Of a stretch of DNA of 64,000 nucleotides, positions 20,990-31,580 are shown one piece after another. The notes under the pieces are model-generated. The model ran no database searches and was not told where the DNA came from. It saw only the letters and a list, made by a program, of their open reading frames with translations. This DNA is from Molanna angustata. Its lineage: Eukaryota; Arthropoda; Insecta; Trichoptera; Molannidae. The stretch lies in contig OY754981.1 in the NCBI GenBank assembly GCA_963576475.1, positions 22,679,677-22,743,676 on the forward strand. The letters run 5' to 3'. The position numbers and the translations under genes are program-made. Every line of letters starts with the position of its first letter. Within the stretch, counting starts at the first letter, position 1.

Positions 20990-22140
20990 AATACACGAAA
21001 AAATAATAAAAATATAGTTACGTAACAGTTATTGTATGTTTGCTGTGACAGATATAAAGGAAAAAAAAGGATGGGAAAAGGATTCAATTTGTAATTTCTG
21101 TGATATAAGATAGAGAACAAAAATTGAAATACATAGGTATACAAATTAAAAATATTAACAAAAGATAGGTTAACGCTATGCATCTATGTATGTTGAGAAT
21201 TTTTGTAACAGTTATTACTTGTATTGAATACATCAAAATATGGGACACTGCTTGAAAAATTTACATTATTGAAATGACATGACCTTTTGATTTGAATTGG
21301 TGAAAAAAGAATAATGAATCTTTAAAAAAAACATCTTGTAAATTGTTATATATATGTATCTAATAAAATTATGGATATAACTGATTGTTTACTTATGTAT
21401 ATATAATTTAATTTATTTAGGATATACGAAATAACGAATGTTTTGTTTTTTATTGTCAACATGAAGAGTAGGTTATTAAATTTTAAAAACATATTAAATT
21501 CTATAAAACAAGTCACAAGTAAAATTAAAACATACGTACAAAGATAAAAAAATAAAAGATAAAGAATTTAAAAAATTTAAACATAAATTAAAATTGCACT
21601 TAACTTTCTAAAATAGTAGTTTTTGATTTTATTGTTGTGATTTGTTTCAATTTCCAGTATTTTCCTTTTTTATTTTTGAATATGTGTTTTGATATATTTG
21701 AATCGTCTATAATTCTATATTACTCATTTTTCAATTATTTTCATGTTTTTCTTTTTTTTATTTGAATATGTATTCTGATATGTTTTCTCATTTGAGTATT
21801 CTTCTTTTTCATTTATTTTCAACCTTTTTATGATGTTTATTTGATTTTTTTTTTTTTTTTTATGATTTGATTTAATTACTTTTACTTTTATGTTGACTTT
21901 GCTTTGTATTGATATTTTTTATTTTGTTATAAGTGCTTCCGTCATCAAGCACAAGATTGTAATCTTTTTGATGAGCTACTGCAGGGAAAAATATGTAAGA
22001 ATATTATTACTAGTGAATTTATATATTGATTTGTATTATAAAATATATTAAAAAAAAAAAAGATACATAAATACGATTTCTGTAAAAAAAATTAAATAAA
22101 TATAGGTACAAATGAAGAAGTAAAACTTTAAAAAAGACGG
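20990..22140. other. AT-rich intergenic DNA
   Basis: Dominated by A/T runs (for example T-rich 21600-21940). No ORF, repeat copy or RNA gene was recognised. Confidence 0.6.
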
Positions 22141-22393
22141 TTATATAAAAAAATATATATATACATTTGTGTATTTACAAAATGTAAAAAGTTTATTTTT
22201 TTTCTCATTTTGAATAACCCAATCAAATAGCAGTGATTTGAATCCAGATAGTATCGCACAAATACATATGATGACACGCATTTGTGAGTATATTGAAAAT
22301 AGATTCACGTTGTAAAAATCATATATTTTCATGATCGGCTTCCGTTGTTCAATCTCTCAATTAATTTCTCAATTATTGCATCATGGCGTCTTT
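22141..22393 (-). CDS. Gr gene B, candidate terminal exon
   Basis: Acceptor TTTTGTTATTTCAG at 22394-22407, phase 1. It reads [19 protein letters not shown], needs one extra base near 22335, then [18 protein letters not shown] and a final hydrophobic helix. The pattern parallels DYRQADLMKQFHKIV...DFCTLDENYLL in Gr gene A. Confidence 0.55.
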
Positions 22394-23155
22394 CTGAAAT
22401 AACAAAAAAATCGAGATATTACAAAAATTGATAAAAGCGAAGAATAGCCAAATTTATCGGTTTCTATTATCAAATACGTTTTAAAAACATAATCAATCAC
22501 ATATAATAATGTACCTCTTCCTCAATGGGACTGAAGGGACGGAAGGGACTGAAAAGACGGAAATATAATTAGAGATAGAGGTCTTAAAAATACAATTAAA
22601 CATACAGCTAGATCATTATTATATGCACTGAGGTAAATATTTATGCACAGGCAGTACAACGTCTGCCGGAATTACAATAAAAATTTCGGGAAAAAAAACA
22701 TATAGTTTCAATCAAGAAAAAATAATAGTGTTTAAATATTTTTTTATCAAATTAGCATGAAATATTATTGTTTTAATATATTGAAATATAATATAATTAT
22801 CTTTCAAATCTCTGAAACAGTAGATACAGTTTCATCATGAAAGTGCGGAGTGGTTGCTATGTTCATGGAAAAATTATTTTCTTTGTTATCAAGTACCTAA
22901 GCCTAACATTCTGGCACACAAGTTAAACCACGTTTTTAATTTATTTACTAGCTTCAATGCCCCGTCGTTGGCCAAGAATGTCAATATGTGAATGAATAAG
23001 CAATCGTTTCTATAATATTTTTTATTTTAATTTTTTACAAAGAATAGCATATATGTAATATCAAATATAACAATTATCATCTCCATACATCAATGATTAG
23101 CTTACAATACTATCATAATTTATTTCAAAATACAGTCATATATTCAAGATACAAA

Positions 23156-23225
<70 letters not shown>

Positions 23226-26200
23226 GTGTGTATGTGTGAAGGTGTGTGTGTGTGTGAAGGTGTGTGTGTGTAAGTGTATACCTATGTGTATGTGCATGCG
23301 TGTTGTGCGTAAGTGATAATCTTATGAAATTCCTGTTTTTAATTTTTGAGCGAGTTTATGTTTTGTGTCACTGAATAGGTCTATGTCAAGGGACTTCTCA
23401 TATTTTATGTATGTGATTATAATTCTGTTTATATTTGAGAGGTTTTCGCAGCATTAGTTTTGTATAATTTAGGTCGGAAGAGAGTTGTATGTCTGGAGCG
23501 TCTCAATGGTACGTTAAAGTCAATACTCGATAAAAGTTCCGGGCAGTCAATAATATTGTTCAATATGTTGTAAAGAAATTGTATATCTTGGCATTTACGT
23601 CTTGATTCTCTTGACAGTGGAATAAGTGCAACAATACTTCGATATGCCAATCTCTTCAAATATGTACGCTGTATTTAGTCACACAATATGGGATGTACTT
23701 AGTTTTAAATTTGACTGAAGAAAATTGTTAAATTGTTAATAATATAAAGCTGGCCGACCCACTGTTTTGTATATAGAGCAATCGAAATTTCTGCTATTTC
23801 GAACTATGGGAAATGGCTATAAATAAATATGTTTAAACATTGTGAAGGGTTTAGTGTTGGCCACAACCCCCATTTTTTATATATTGTCATCAGAAGCAAG
23901 TGTATATAGGAAAAATTAACACAATTGGATGATGGGAAATGCTATGAAATTTTATAGAACAGTATTGAAGGAGTCTAGTGTTGGCCTCATCCTATTCCTT
24001 TTTATATTGTGTGTAAATTGTTAATAATATTTCACAACAATTAAACCATGGGAAATGATTTTAAATTTGATTTTAAAAGTTGTAGAGTTGATAGTTGGCT
24101 GCAACACTCATTATTTATATGTTGTCATTGGAATCAAATGTGTAAACAAAAATAGCAATATTGGATGATGGGAAATGATTTTAAAGTTGATTGAACAAAA
24201 GCATGGCAAAGAGTTAATTGTTGGCCACAACCCCCACATTTTTATATATTTTCATCAAGTATAATATAAAGAGTATTTAAATTTAATTTTCCGCACGTCC
24301 CTCTCGCTCGTCCCTTTCACCTGTTATAAAATTTCTTGTGAACACGCTATTGAATTGTTGAATGAATTACAAGTACAACTATTTTTTTATAAATTTGTTT
24401 TGTAAAACAGATAAACATAAATTTAGATAATGAAAAATATGAAATCATGAAACCTTCCCGGGATTAGTGTGAAAAAAATAACCAATAATAGAGAATTTTC
24501 CGATAGAAAATCCGTATAATAATGGTTTGGTACTCGATATATTATTTGCATAAGTATGTACCTAAATGTGGATTGTTCGAAGCCATAAAAATCAAAAATT
24601 AAAAAAAGTCAGAAAAATCGAATAAGTACATTTTTATTAGTGTGGAATATCAAACATTTTATTGAAAACTTTCAAAATGGCGGCGTTGTATGTATAAAAT
24701 AGTTTGTTTACAAATAAGAAAAAAAAATGTACGAAATAACGACCATGTTTTTCAGTAAAGTTATAAATACGTACTTCTAAATTATAAGTAAACAGATATT
24801 TGCGCTCTAAAAGAACACATTTCGACAGTTTGTTCTTTTGTTGAATGTACATATTGTAATATGATTAATTTAATTATTGGAATATATGTACATTTTCATC
24901 ACATTTTGAGCGTGACACTACTTAAGAGTATACAGGTACATGCATGCTCGTAATTTTTTTATATGCTCTTGTTTTTACAGGATGCGTGAAACAACCACAC
25001 ACTCACATTTACTAGCAATATAAATGAATAATTAATTTAGATGTATACATAGAATTGAATATCTAAATTGAGTACAGGTAGGTACATACCTACATACATT
25101 AGGACCTTAAAAGAAAATAAATAAACTGAAAAATTAAATAAATAATAAACTGACTGCAATGAACTTGTGTGCTAATATATATTTAATTTATTTTTATATA
25201 TAATATGGAAATATCAAAATATGATTTTCAATTAGCATTCATATTTATTAAAAAAAACACTGTCATCAAAGTTTATACGTGGTCTGCACTTATAATAGAT
25301 TGATGAACTGTAATCTAATTATGATATAACTTTTTCAAATAGGTTGCGTGCTTTCGAAGACACGAAAGATGCTATAACTGCCGTGAACAAATAACCAATA
25401 TATATACCTGTGTATTCAGTTTTATATAATGTTACGTAATTTGATTGACATAATCCATATATATAAAAATGGATGTTGCTTTTACTTCTAATTGATATTC
25501 GGGCACATAACAGATAAGTATTATGTCAAATATTAGTTAAACACGCACCTAATAAAATGTTGCCTCATTCTTGAGAATTACGATATTGATCGTCTCATCG
25601 ATCCAGACTGAAAACACAATCAATAACTGTGTCCACCGGGAATCGAACCCGGAACTTTTGGCTCAGATGAAAGATATCTAACCAACTGAGCCACGAAGGC
25701 CGACAAATATGCATGTGGCCAATGAACTGTTACACCTTCCATCCGATTGCGGTGAAAATTTGGAGATTTTTTAAACGCACACACGAAAAAGTTTTTTGCA
25801 TTCCAATTTATTTCTTCGACATCTCGCAGATTTTTGTAATAAAATAGATCCGGAATTGAAATAAAACTTTGGGGATTTATCTGATTAATTGATATTTCAC
25901 ACAAGATTTTATGAAAAATGACCTATTTGGAATTGCAATGAAACAATGGCGATTTTTTTCATCGCATACCCAATGATGTTTTTAAATACTAAGTATTTTT
26001 TTTATTTATTTATTCACTCCCACACAATTATTTACGAAATATGATCTAGGTAGGTACTAGGAATTCACTGATAGTTTCAGTGACGTATTTAAAAGGATTT
26101 AAAAGAAAAAATATATATTGGAAACAGGAAATTTACAGAATTTTACATAATATGACACTGAAGAAACTGTAGACACAGATGGGACTGAAGACACGGAAGG

Positions 26201-29200
26201 AACTGAAGGGACAATAGAATGGAGGCGACTAAAGGGAATGTTGGGACTAAGGGGACTGAAGGGACGAAAGGTATTGAAAAGTTGGAATTATAATTTGATT
26301 CTAGGTAACAATCTTATAATAATATATATTTTTATTTTTATATGTACAGAGGTAAATAATTGTACTAACAAGACAACGTCTGCCGGGTTTTGCTAGTATA
26401 TTGTAAAGTAAATTGATTTTACGGTCTTATAGATTTATTATGTACCTACCATATATGCCAATTTATTTTATTTTTGAATAAAAATATTTTCTTAGAGTTC
26501 TGTGTTTTCAAACAGTCGTTTATAGAAAAAGCGCTATTTATTTTTCGAATATTAGTAAATATTTTAGTTGACAACACGGACAGCCTCGAAGTGACCGCTA
26601 CTTCCTCGGGACTGATAACAACAGAGGAAGAGTAAAGCCCTCATTCAAATTTTATTATCTATAAATAATGTTTTAATAATTTCAATGACATATCACGCCC
26701 AAGCTCATGAGTTTCATTTTAAATTTTATACTTTTAGACTTAACCTTTTTTTGTTGATTACGCCTAATAACACATTTGCCTTGGTAACCACTATATTGGT
26801 TACTTGAATGAAAACTAGGAACACGAAAATAACATGCAAATCATTATGTTTATAACAAATTATGAGTGAGTTATTCGAAACCGGTCGTACAAATATCTCA
26901 TTCGGGGAGAACAAATTGCCCCATGACATACGTGAAGCCTTAACACTTTCGGTAGACTGTGCTACTTGCCTCTTTTTAGATTCTTAACATGATAAAAAAA
27001 AACTTATTTTTTTGTAAAATGATGAATTCAGTTATGGATGATATAATAATTGATAGGTTCTTTAATGATTTTAATGTAGACTAAGCTGTTGTATTCAATT
27101 AATTTAAAACAAATTACTTAAGACCTTGTTTAGTAGAGCCAACAAATAAGCCCACTAAACGGCGCTTAGTAAATTAATATTATTATTCGAGGTAATAAGT
27201 TAAAAGGCGTAATAATGATCAATAACATCATTGGAATAATTATGTTTTCCTACCGATAATCAAATCTTTTTCAATAATCTTCACTATGAAAGTTGTCCAT
27301 TTCGTTTCCTGGTGGACTAAGTCACACAGAATTGTCAGAGTCAAGATTTTCATCAGACTCAAGATACAAATGCATACCACAGTGCATACCTGGAAAAAAG
27401 ACAAACCATCAATTCTTATTTTTTTGGTACCAACACAAATATTTGTTAAAGAAGTAGCATTGCAAGAGAAGTGTTTGTATTAAAAAAATAGTTGAAAAAA
27501 CATCTTGGTTTTCATCTATCCATTTTTTTAAATACACGAGGAAAAAGTACATTATAAAATTTGTTAAAGCCAATATCTACGTTTGATTTTTAAACTGCCC
27601 ATCCCGCCATCTAAATTTGTATTGGAAATATGTGAACAAGCTATATTCTTGAATAATGTGTCAGGAAAACACATTTTTTATAATGTTTTTGTTTACATAA
27701 ATCATACATTGATTCTAGTTCCATAAATGTATTATTCTTTTTTATAGGAAGATCGTTTTGGAAAACATAAATCAAAATTCTATGTTCATCAGTAAGTTGA
27801 TAAGGGTCTAGTCAGCTGAAACTATAGTACTGAAAAAGGATTAATACATATATGTGGAACTAAAATCTGTGTATTTGATTTAAAAAAATTCCCTGAAATA
27901 GAGTTCTTTTACAACAATGCTGTAATCATTGACGAAATAAATTTAGCAAAAATATATGTATTACCTCAATCGTGTTTTGTTCTTCATTCCGTTGATAGTA
28001 TATTGTCAAAATGTAGATAGCAAATTGAGTCAAGTTGAGAAAGTACTGGAATAAACAAATAGGAACATCTTTATGTCGAATTTATCAGGAGACTAATCTA
28101 ATTCTAATTCCTATACCATAGATGGACCTTTCATCATCATCATCATCGGCTCTACATCCCAAGGTGGGACCTGACTTCCAAAAGAAGTCTTCGCCATTCC
28201 GATCTGTCAGCGGCTCTATGTCTCCAATTGACTACACGACTTCTCTTGGAAGCCAGTGCCCCGTTCCACCATCGTACTTTTCAACTTTGCGCTTTGCAAT
28301 TCGTCGGCTTGTTTTCGTTCCACCATTACATTTTTTCGCATAGTAAAATTTGCAATGTGCAAAGCGAAAAGTAGACACCTATTGCAAAGCAAATAAGCCG
28401 TTCTGTTCCACCATCGCTACTTTTCATAAAAAACTTTGCAAACCTTGCGAATAAATTGAAAAGAATATTTTGACATTTCAAATTTGCCATTCGTCGAGTT
28501 GTGAAAGTATAAGTTGTTTGTTTAGAATTTTTGAGTAAATTTATTATAAAATTTTGCATAAATTATTGTTAGAAAGGGATGAGGAAGACGGGGTTGTAAG
28601 AAATTATAGAGAAAGGATAAATTTCGAAAATATTTTACCCACGCAGTTCCTCGAATATTTTCGCATAAATAGCACTCAGTGTGAATATGTCTTGATTAAG
28701 TACACGATTTATTCTGATTTTTTTAGGTAATTTAAACTATGTTTATGTGATTATTATGTCCGCTTTTTCTAAGTTTATATTATTATTTCACCACTCATTT
28801 ACGCATATTTTAAGGTACAGAACAGCACTAAGAGAAGCAAATAATTGTCTCCTCAACAGCAAATAATTAAGTGAAGCACCTGTTGTTTCACTGTATTAGT
28901 GATAGTGTCACTAATTACTCCAAAAATAACTCCTTTTTTTCATTAATTATCCCCAATACGGCTATTTTCTTCTTAATATTCTCTTCCGGCTCATTTTCTT
29001 ACAACAACGACGAAATCACAGAACAGACAAGAACGAACGGTGTCAAATGATCGTGTACGCTACGCGCGAAACACTCGGTACTACAAAGTTATCACTAGGT
29101 GTCGCTAGCTTCAATTGAAAAGACTTTGTAAATGTTTGGCGACGCCGCAAAGTGACCATTTTTTTTTCGTGGAACGCGAACGCTTTGCACTTTGCGAAAT

Positions 29201-30217
29201 TCTCAAATCGCAAAGCGAAAAATGAAAAGTTGAAAAGTACAACGGTGGAACGGGGCACAGGTACCACCTTGGGATGTGGAGCTGATAATGATGGATTGTG
29301 TGATGATAAATTATCCACTAAATTATTTAATATCATACATACACAGCATCAAGCCATGTTCCTAACGTTAAAGCAGAGAAAACCGAATGCAATGTTTTTC
29401 TATCCATCGCTCCGTCAACATTCATACATCGTAATTAATCAAATCATGATACTTACAAAGGTTCCTAAGAAATATCCAATGCAACACGCTGCTTCATATA
29501 TTAAATTGTATGCATTCATAAGGCGTTCATTACAACTTGCAATATCAGTCTCTTCGTTATATTCTTGCACGTATTTATAATTTTTCAAAACTATTTTTTT
29601 AAACACGACCCAGGCAAATTAACGTTCAACAACGTTAAATTTAAGACATTGTATTTCAGGATGACGTTTAACATATTTCCCGACAAATCTAAACAAGTAG
29701 TTTCGGTCGGTAGATTAAGAAAAAATACCAAAATCACACCCGATAGGTTAGAATAAGTATAGAGTAAAAATAATTTCAAACCTACAAATGACATCATCAT
29801 ACCGCTGTAAAACGCGTAAAATACTCTCTGATAGAAAACGTAGAACTCGTTTGATTTCAGATTGAGCAGTTCGCTCAGATCGAAAATATTTTTTACGTGC
29901 TCCATGAGATAGTCCGTTTTGAAAAAGAAAGCAGAAACGTTGCAGACGTAGTTCAAATACAGATCGACAAAAATGACCGATTCGAAATATTTGAACGATT
30001 CAGATTCTCTGAACGAATTGATCAAGACGTTTCTGTACATGACGAATAATAAAGTCCCACCCAATACGTGTCTAATTTTCAACACTAGCATAGATCTTCT
30101 CATATCTTTTAACGTGGGATCGATAATGGGGTGCACGACGAATTTCATGAAAATCATCGAATCGAATAGGTAATATAATTTTAAAATTTTCACGACTTTT
30201 AGTTTCAATGTGTCCAT
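22141..30217 (-). CDS. Gustatory receptor (Gr gene B), four exons, two single-base frameshifts; possibly a pseudogene
   Basis: Seven-transmembrane chemoreceptor of the insect 7tm_7 family; such proteins sit in taste-neuron membranes and detect bitter or other contact cues. Exons (minus): 30217-29457, 28045-27965, 27389-27254, 22393-22141, all with GT/AG borders and intron phases 0, 0, 1. Exons 2 and 3 (81 and 136 nt) match those of the neighbouring receptor (78 and 136 nt). One base is missing near 29620 (a T run before AWVVFKK) and one near 22335. The sum is about 410 residues, the usual Gr length. The last exon is the least sure: it lies 4.9 kb away but has the correct phase and a C-terminal helix (YDFYNVNLF...SLLFDWV). 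The ligand is unknown. Confidence 0.72.
22530..22690 (+). repeat. Fragment related to the Helitron at 25454-26396
   Basis: GGGACTGAAGGGACGGAAGG and then ACAACGTCTGCCGG parallel the 3' third of the Helitron-like element (26220-26390). The final CTAG is not preserved here. Confidence 0.6.
23157..23310. repeat. (TG)n microsatellite, grading into imperfect GTGTGAAGG repeats
   Basis: About 32 uninterrupted TG units (23159-23221), then interrupted repeats. On the minus strand it is the CA-rich 3' tail of the LINE fragment at 23311-23659. Confidence 0.95.
23311..23659 (-). pseudogene. CR1/Jockey-type LINE C-terminus, family with (CA)n tail, copy 1
   Basis: The minus-strand frame 23659-23429 has [20 protein letters not shown], then [16 protein letters not shown], the conserved C-terminal block of CR1/Jockey RTs. 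The 3' UTR then runs into the CA/TG tract. The plus-strand copy at 45180-45545 has the same order. Confidence 0.75.
23735..24265 (+). repeat. Degenerate tandem repeat, about 130-150-bp unit, locus 1
   Basis: Three to four diverged units, each with GTTGGCCACAACCC, TTGTCATC-GAA-CAA, TTGGATGATGGGAAATG and AGAGTTAATTGTTGG-like blocks. The same unit forms a second array at 51160-51550, and single blocks occur near 55750 and 61560. Confidence 0.8.
24266..25453. other. AT-rich intron DNA of Gr gene B
   Basis: Lies inside the putative last intron. No ORF or repeat copy was recognised. Confidence 0.5.
25454..26396 (+). mobile_element. Non-autonomous Helitron-like element, interrupted by a SINE
   Basis: Begins TCCATATATATAAAAATGGA, the 5' end style of lepidopteran Helitrons, and ends ACAACGTCTGCCGGG...GCTAG at 26396. 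The flanking bases are A (25453) and T (26397), the AT target that Helitrons use. Near the 3' end is a GGGACTGAAGGGAC-type minisatellite (about 26160-26290). No Rep/helicase is encoded. A minus-strand SINE occupies 25499-25704. The whole lies inside the putative last intron of Gr gene B. Confidence 0.65.
25499..25704 (-). mobile_element. tRNA-derived SINE, copy b
   Basis: The minus strand reads GTCGGCCTTCGTGGCTCAG, a B box GGTTCGATTCC, and a body ending CTGTTATGTGCCCG. About 75-80% similar by eye to the copy at 32857-33064 over its full length. Confidence 0.85.
27254..27389 (-). CDS. Gr gene B, exon 3
   Basis: 136 nt after a strong TCTTTTTTCCAG acceptor; donor GTAGGA (phase 1). Encodes [20 protein letters not shown]..., aligned residue by residue in pattern with exon 3 of Gr gene A, which is also 136 nt. 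Confidence 0.8.
27965..28045 (-). CDS. Gr gene B, exon 2
   Basis: 27 codons between TTCCAG and a GTAATA donor, encoding a helix plus NEEQNTIE. The counterpart in Gr gene A has 26 codons at the same phase (0/0). Confidence 0.75.
28256..29263. mobile_element. TIR element with subterminal GTTCCACC repeats in Gr gene B intron 1
   Basis: GTGCCCCGTTCCACCATCG at the left pairs with GGTGGAACGGGGCAC at the right (about 30 bp, few mismatches). Variants of GTTCCACCAT...CTTTTCA...CTTTGC recur at about 28317 and 28392 and, inverted, near 29165-29220. There is no long coding frame. Both outer flanks share CATCCCAAGGTGG in inverted orientation (28148 and 29267), so a second repeat brackets it. Confidence 0.65.
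29457..30217 (-). CDS. Gr gene B, exon 1 (N-terminus, TM1 to about TM5)
   Basis: Starts at ATG 30217 ([12 protein letters not shown]). Hydrophobic helices at [22 protein letters not shown] and [14 protein letters not shown]. After the frameshift near 29620 it continues [21 protein letters not shown] and ends GYFLGTF before a GTAAGT donor (29451-29456). Confidence 0.75.
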
Positions 30218-30689
30218 TTTAAAATGTTGTAAATGACGTTGAACACTTGTGGTATTTCTTTCAAATGAATAAATATTTTAAACCTCGTATCACATTAAGG
30301 TATGTTTTAATATGGTCGAAATAAAAAAATAATTCAGTGCATATAATTTATTTATTTTACTGTCACAACTCGTAAATCCAATATATTTAACACTGTACAG
30401 TAATAAATTGTACCATAAAAATAATATCAAATGTGAAATAAAAAAAATCTAGTATAGTAAAATGACAACGAATGCTTTTGATAGATTGTTTCTCATTTCT
30501 TGATTTACCAGTGGAGCTAAATTTTGATTGACTTATTTAGTTTTTATTTTTTGGTAAAATCCAACTATAAATTAAAAAGTTAATAAAACAATTTGTTTGT
30601 GATTCTACGAATTCAATTTATTTTTTGATAGCTGTTTCGTACTATGAAGAAATTATTAATTTATATAACACTTCTTTGTACATACATAA

Positions 30690-30757
30690 CATTACATAGT
30701 ACAAATGGCGGACTTATTGCCTGGAGGCAATTTCTTCCAATCAACCATCTGAGAATT
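30690..30757 (-). repeat. Solo RTE-type 3' tail
   Basis: The minus strand reads GGTTGATTGGAAGAAATTGC, then a GCC-GGC hairpin and AATAAGTCCGCCATTTGTAC, the tail module seen at 16625, 18072 and 51080, without coding sequence upstream. Confidence 0.65.
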
Positions 30758-30859
30758 ATCGTATTGTCAAACATGTATCTTGTTGAATAAAATAGCTATC
30801 CATACAATAAATGTTATATGAAGAAATTTATTATTTTTTCCAATCTATGCTACTAAACG

Positions 30860-31120
30860 ATTTTTTTATTCCTCCTACTTAGTGGGGAGTTATGAATTCG
30901 CAATTTTTATGGCTATTTTTTTATTGCAGATTATCAACTAGTATCATGCTGACATTGTATTCTGGAAGATTCATCACAATATATCTGTGTATGTGTGTGC
31001 TGTGTGCTATGTACGGCGTGTTAATTCTATCTTATCGATTATAAACTGAAGTCCTCATTCGATTATTTAAAAATTTGTATGTCTAATACTCGCTTAGACC
31101 CCATTAGATTTTGAAGGATA
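30860..31120 (+). repeat. Dispersed repeat family D, copy 2
   Basis: Same block order as 16981-17250: AACTAGTATCATGCTGA, GTACGGCGTGTTAATTC and ATACTCGCTTAGACCCC. It lies between the two receptor genes. Confidence 0.75.
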
Positions 31121-31362
31121 TCTAATCAGTGCCTCTCAATTTTTTAACTGTCAAATATTTCAAAGTGACCCCAAGCAGGATACCGATGGCACATGGGGGG
31201 CGAGGGATAGGGAAGTATGAAATGGAGAGGGGAGGCCTTTGTTCAGTTTTTGTAAGATGCCTGATGATGATATGTATACCATCACAATTTCTCATCTTTT
31301 GTGGACCAAGCAGAAATCACACGTTTCTATCTTGACACACTTTTAAACACGAAAAGTCAATC

Positions 31363-31580
31363 TTAGTATTTATTATTTAAAATTAATTGACAGAAATCGT
31401 GATATTTTTTTTTCTGTATATAATATATTTGACAGCTGAGAAATATAAAAGATATAATCATATCCATGAAATGAAGGAGGTAATTTTCGTCTAAGGTACA
31501 GAAATCATTGGCTGTCAATTTCAGGGAACGATATTCGACGATTTTATGAAACTGCTTCATTAGATCAGCTTGACGATAAT
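31363..31580 (-). CDS. Gr gene A, terminal exon
   Basis: After acceptor TGTTGACAG the phase-1 codon G|AT gives DYRQADLMKQFHKIVEYRSL, LTANDFCTLDENYLLHF and a final hydrophobic helix, then a stop at 31363. Confidence 0.85.

Noticed and set aside
26726..26929. Terminal exon of Gr gene B
   Set aside because: It has hydrophobic stretches but no acceptor in phase 1 and no match to the C-terminal pattern of Gr gene A; the exon at 22393-22141 fits better.
29043..29336. 97-codon minus-strand protein near Gr gene B
   Set aside because: It lies across the right end of the TIR element at 28256-29263 and has no receptor features.
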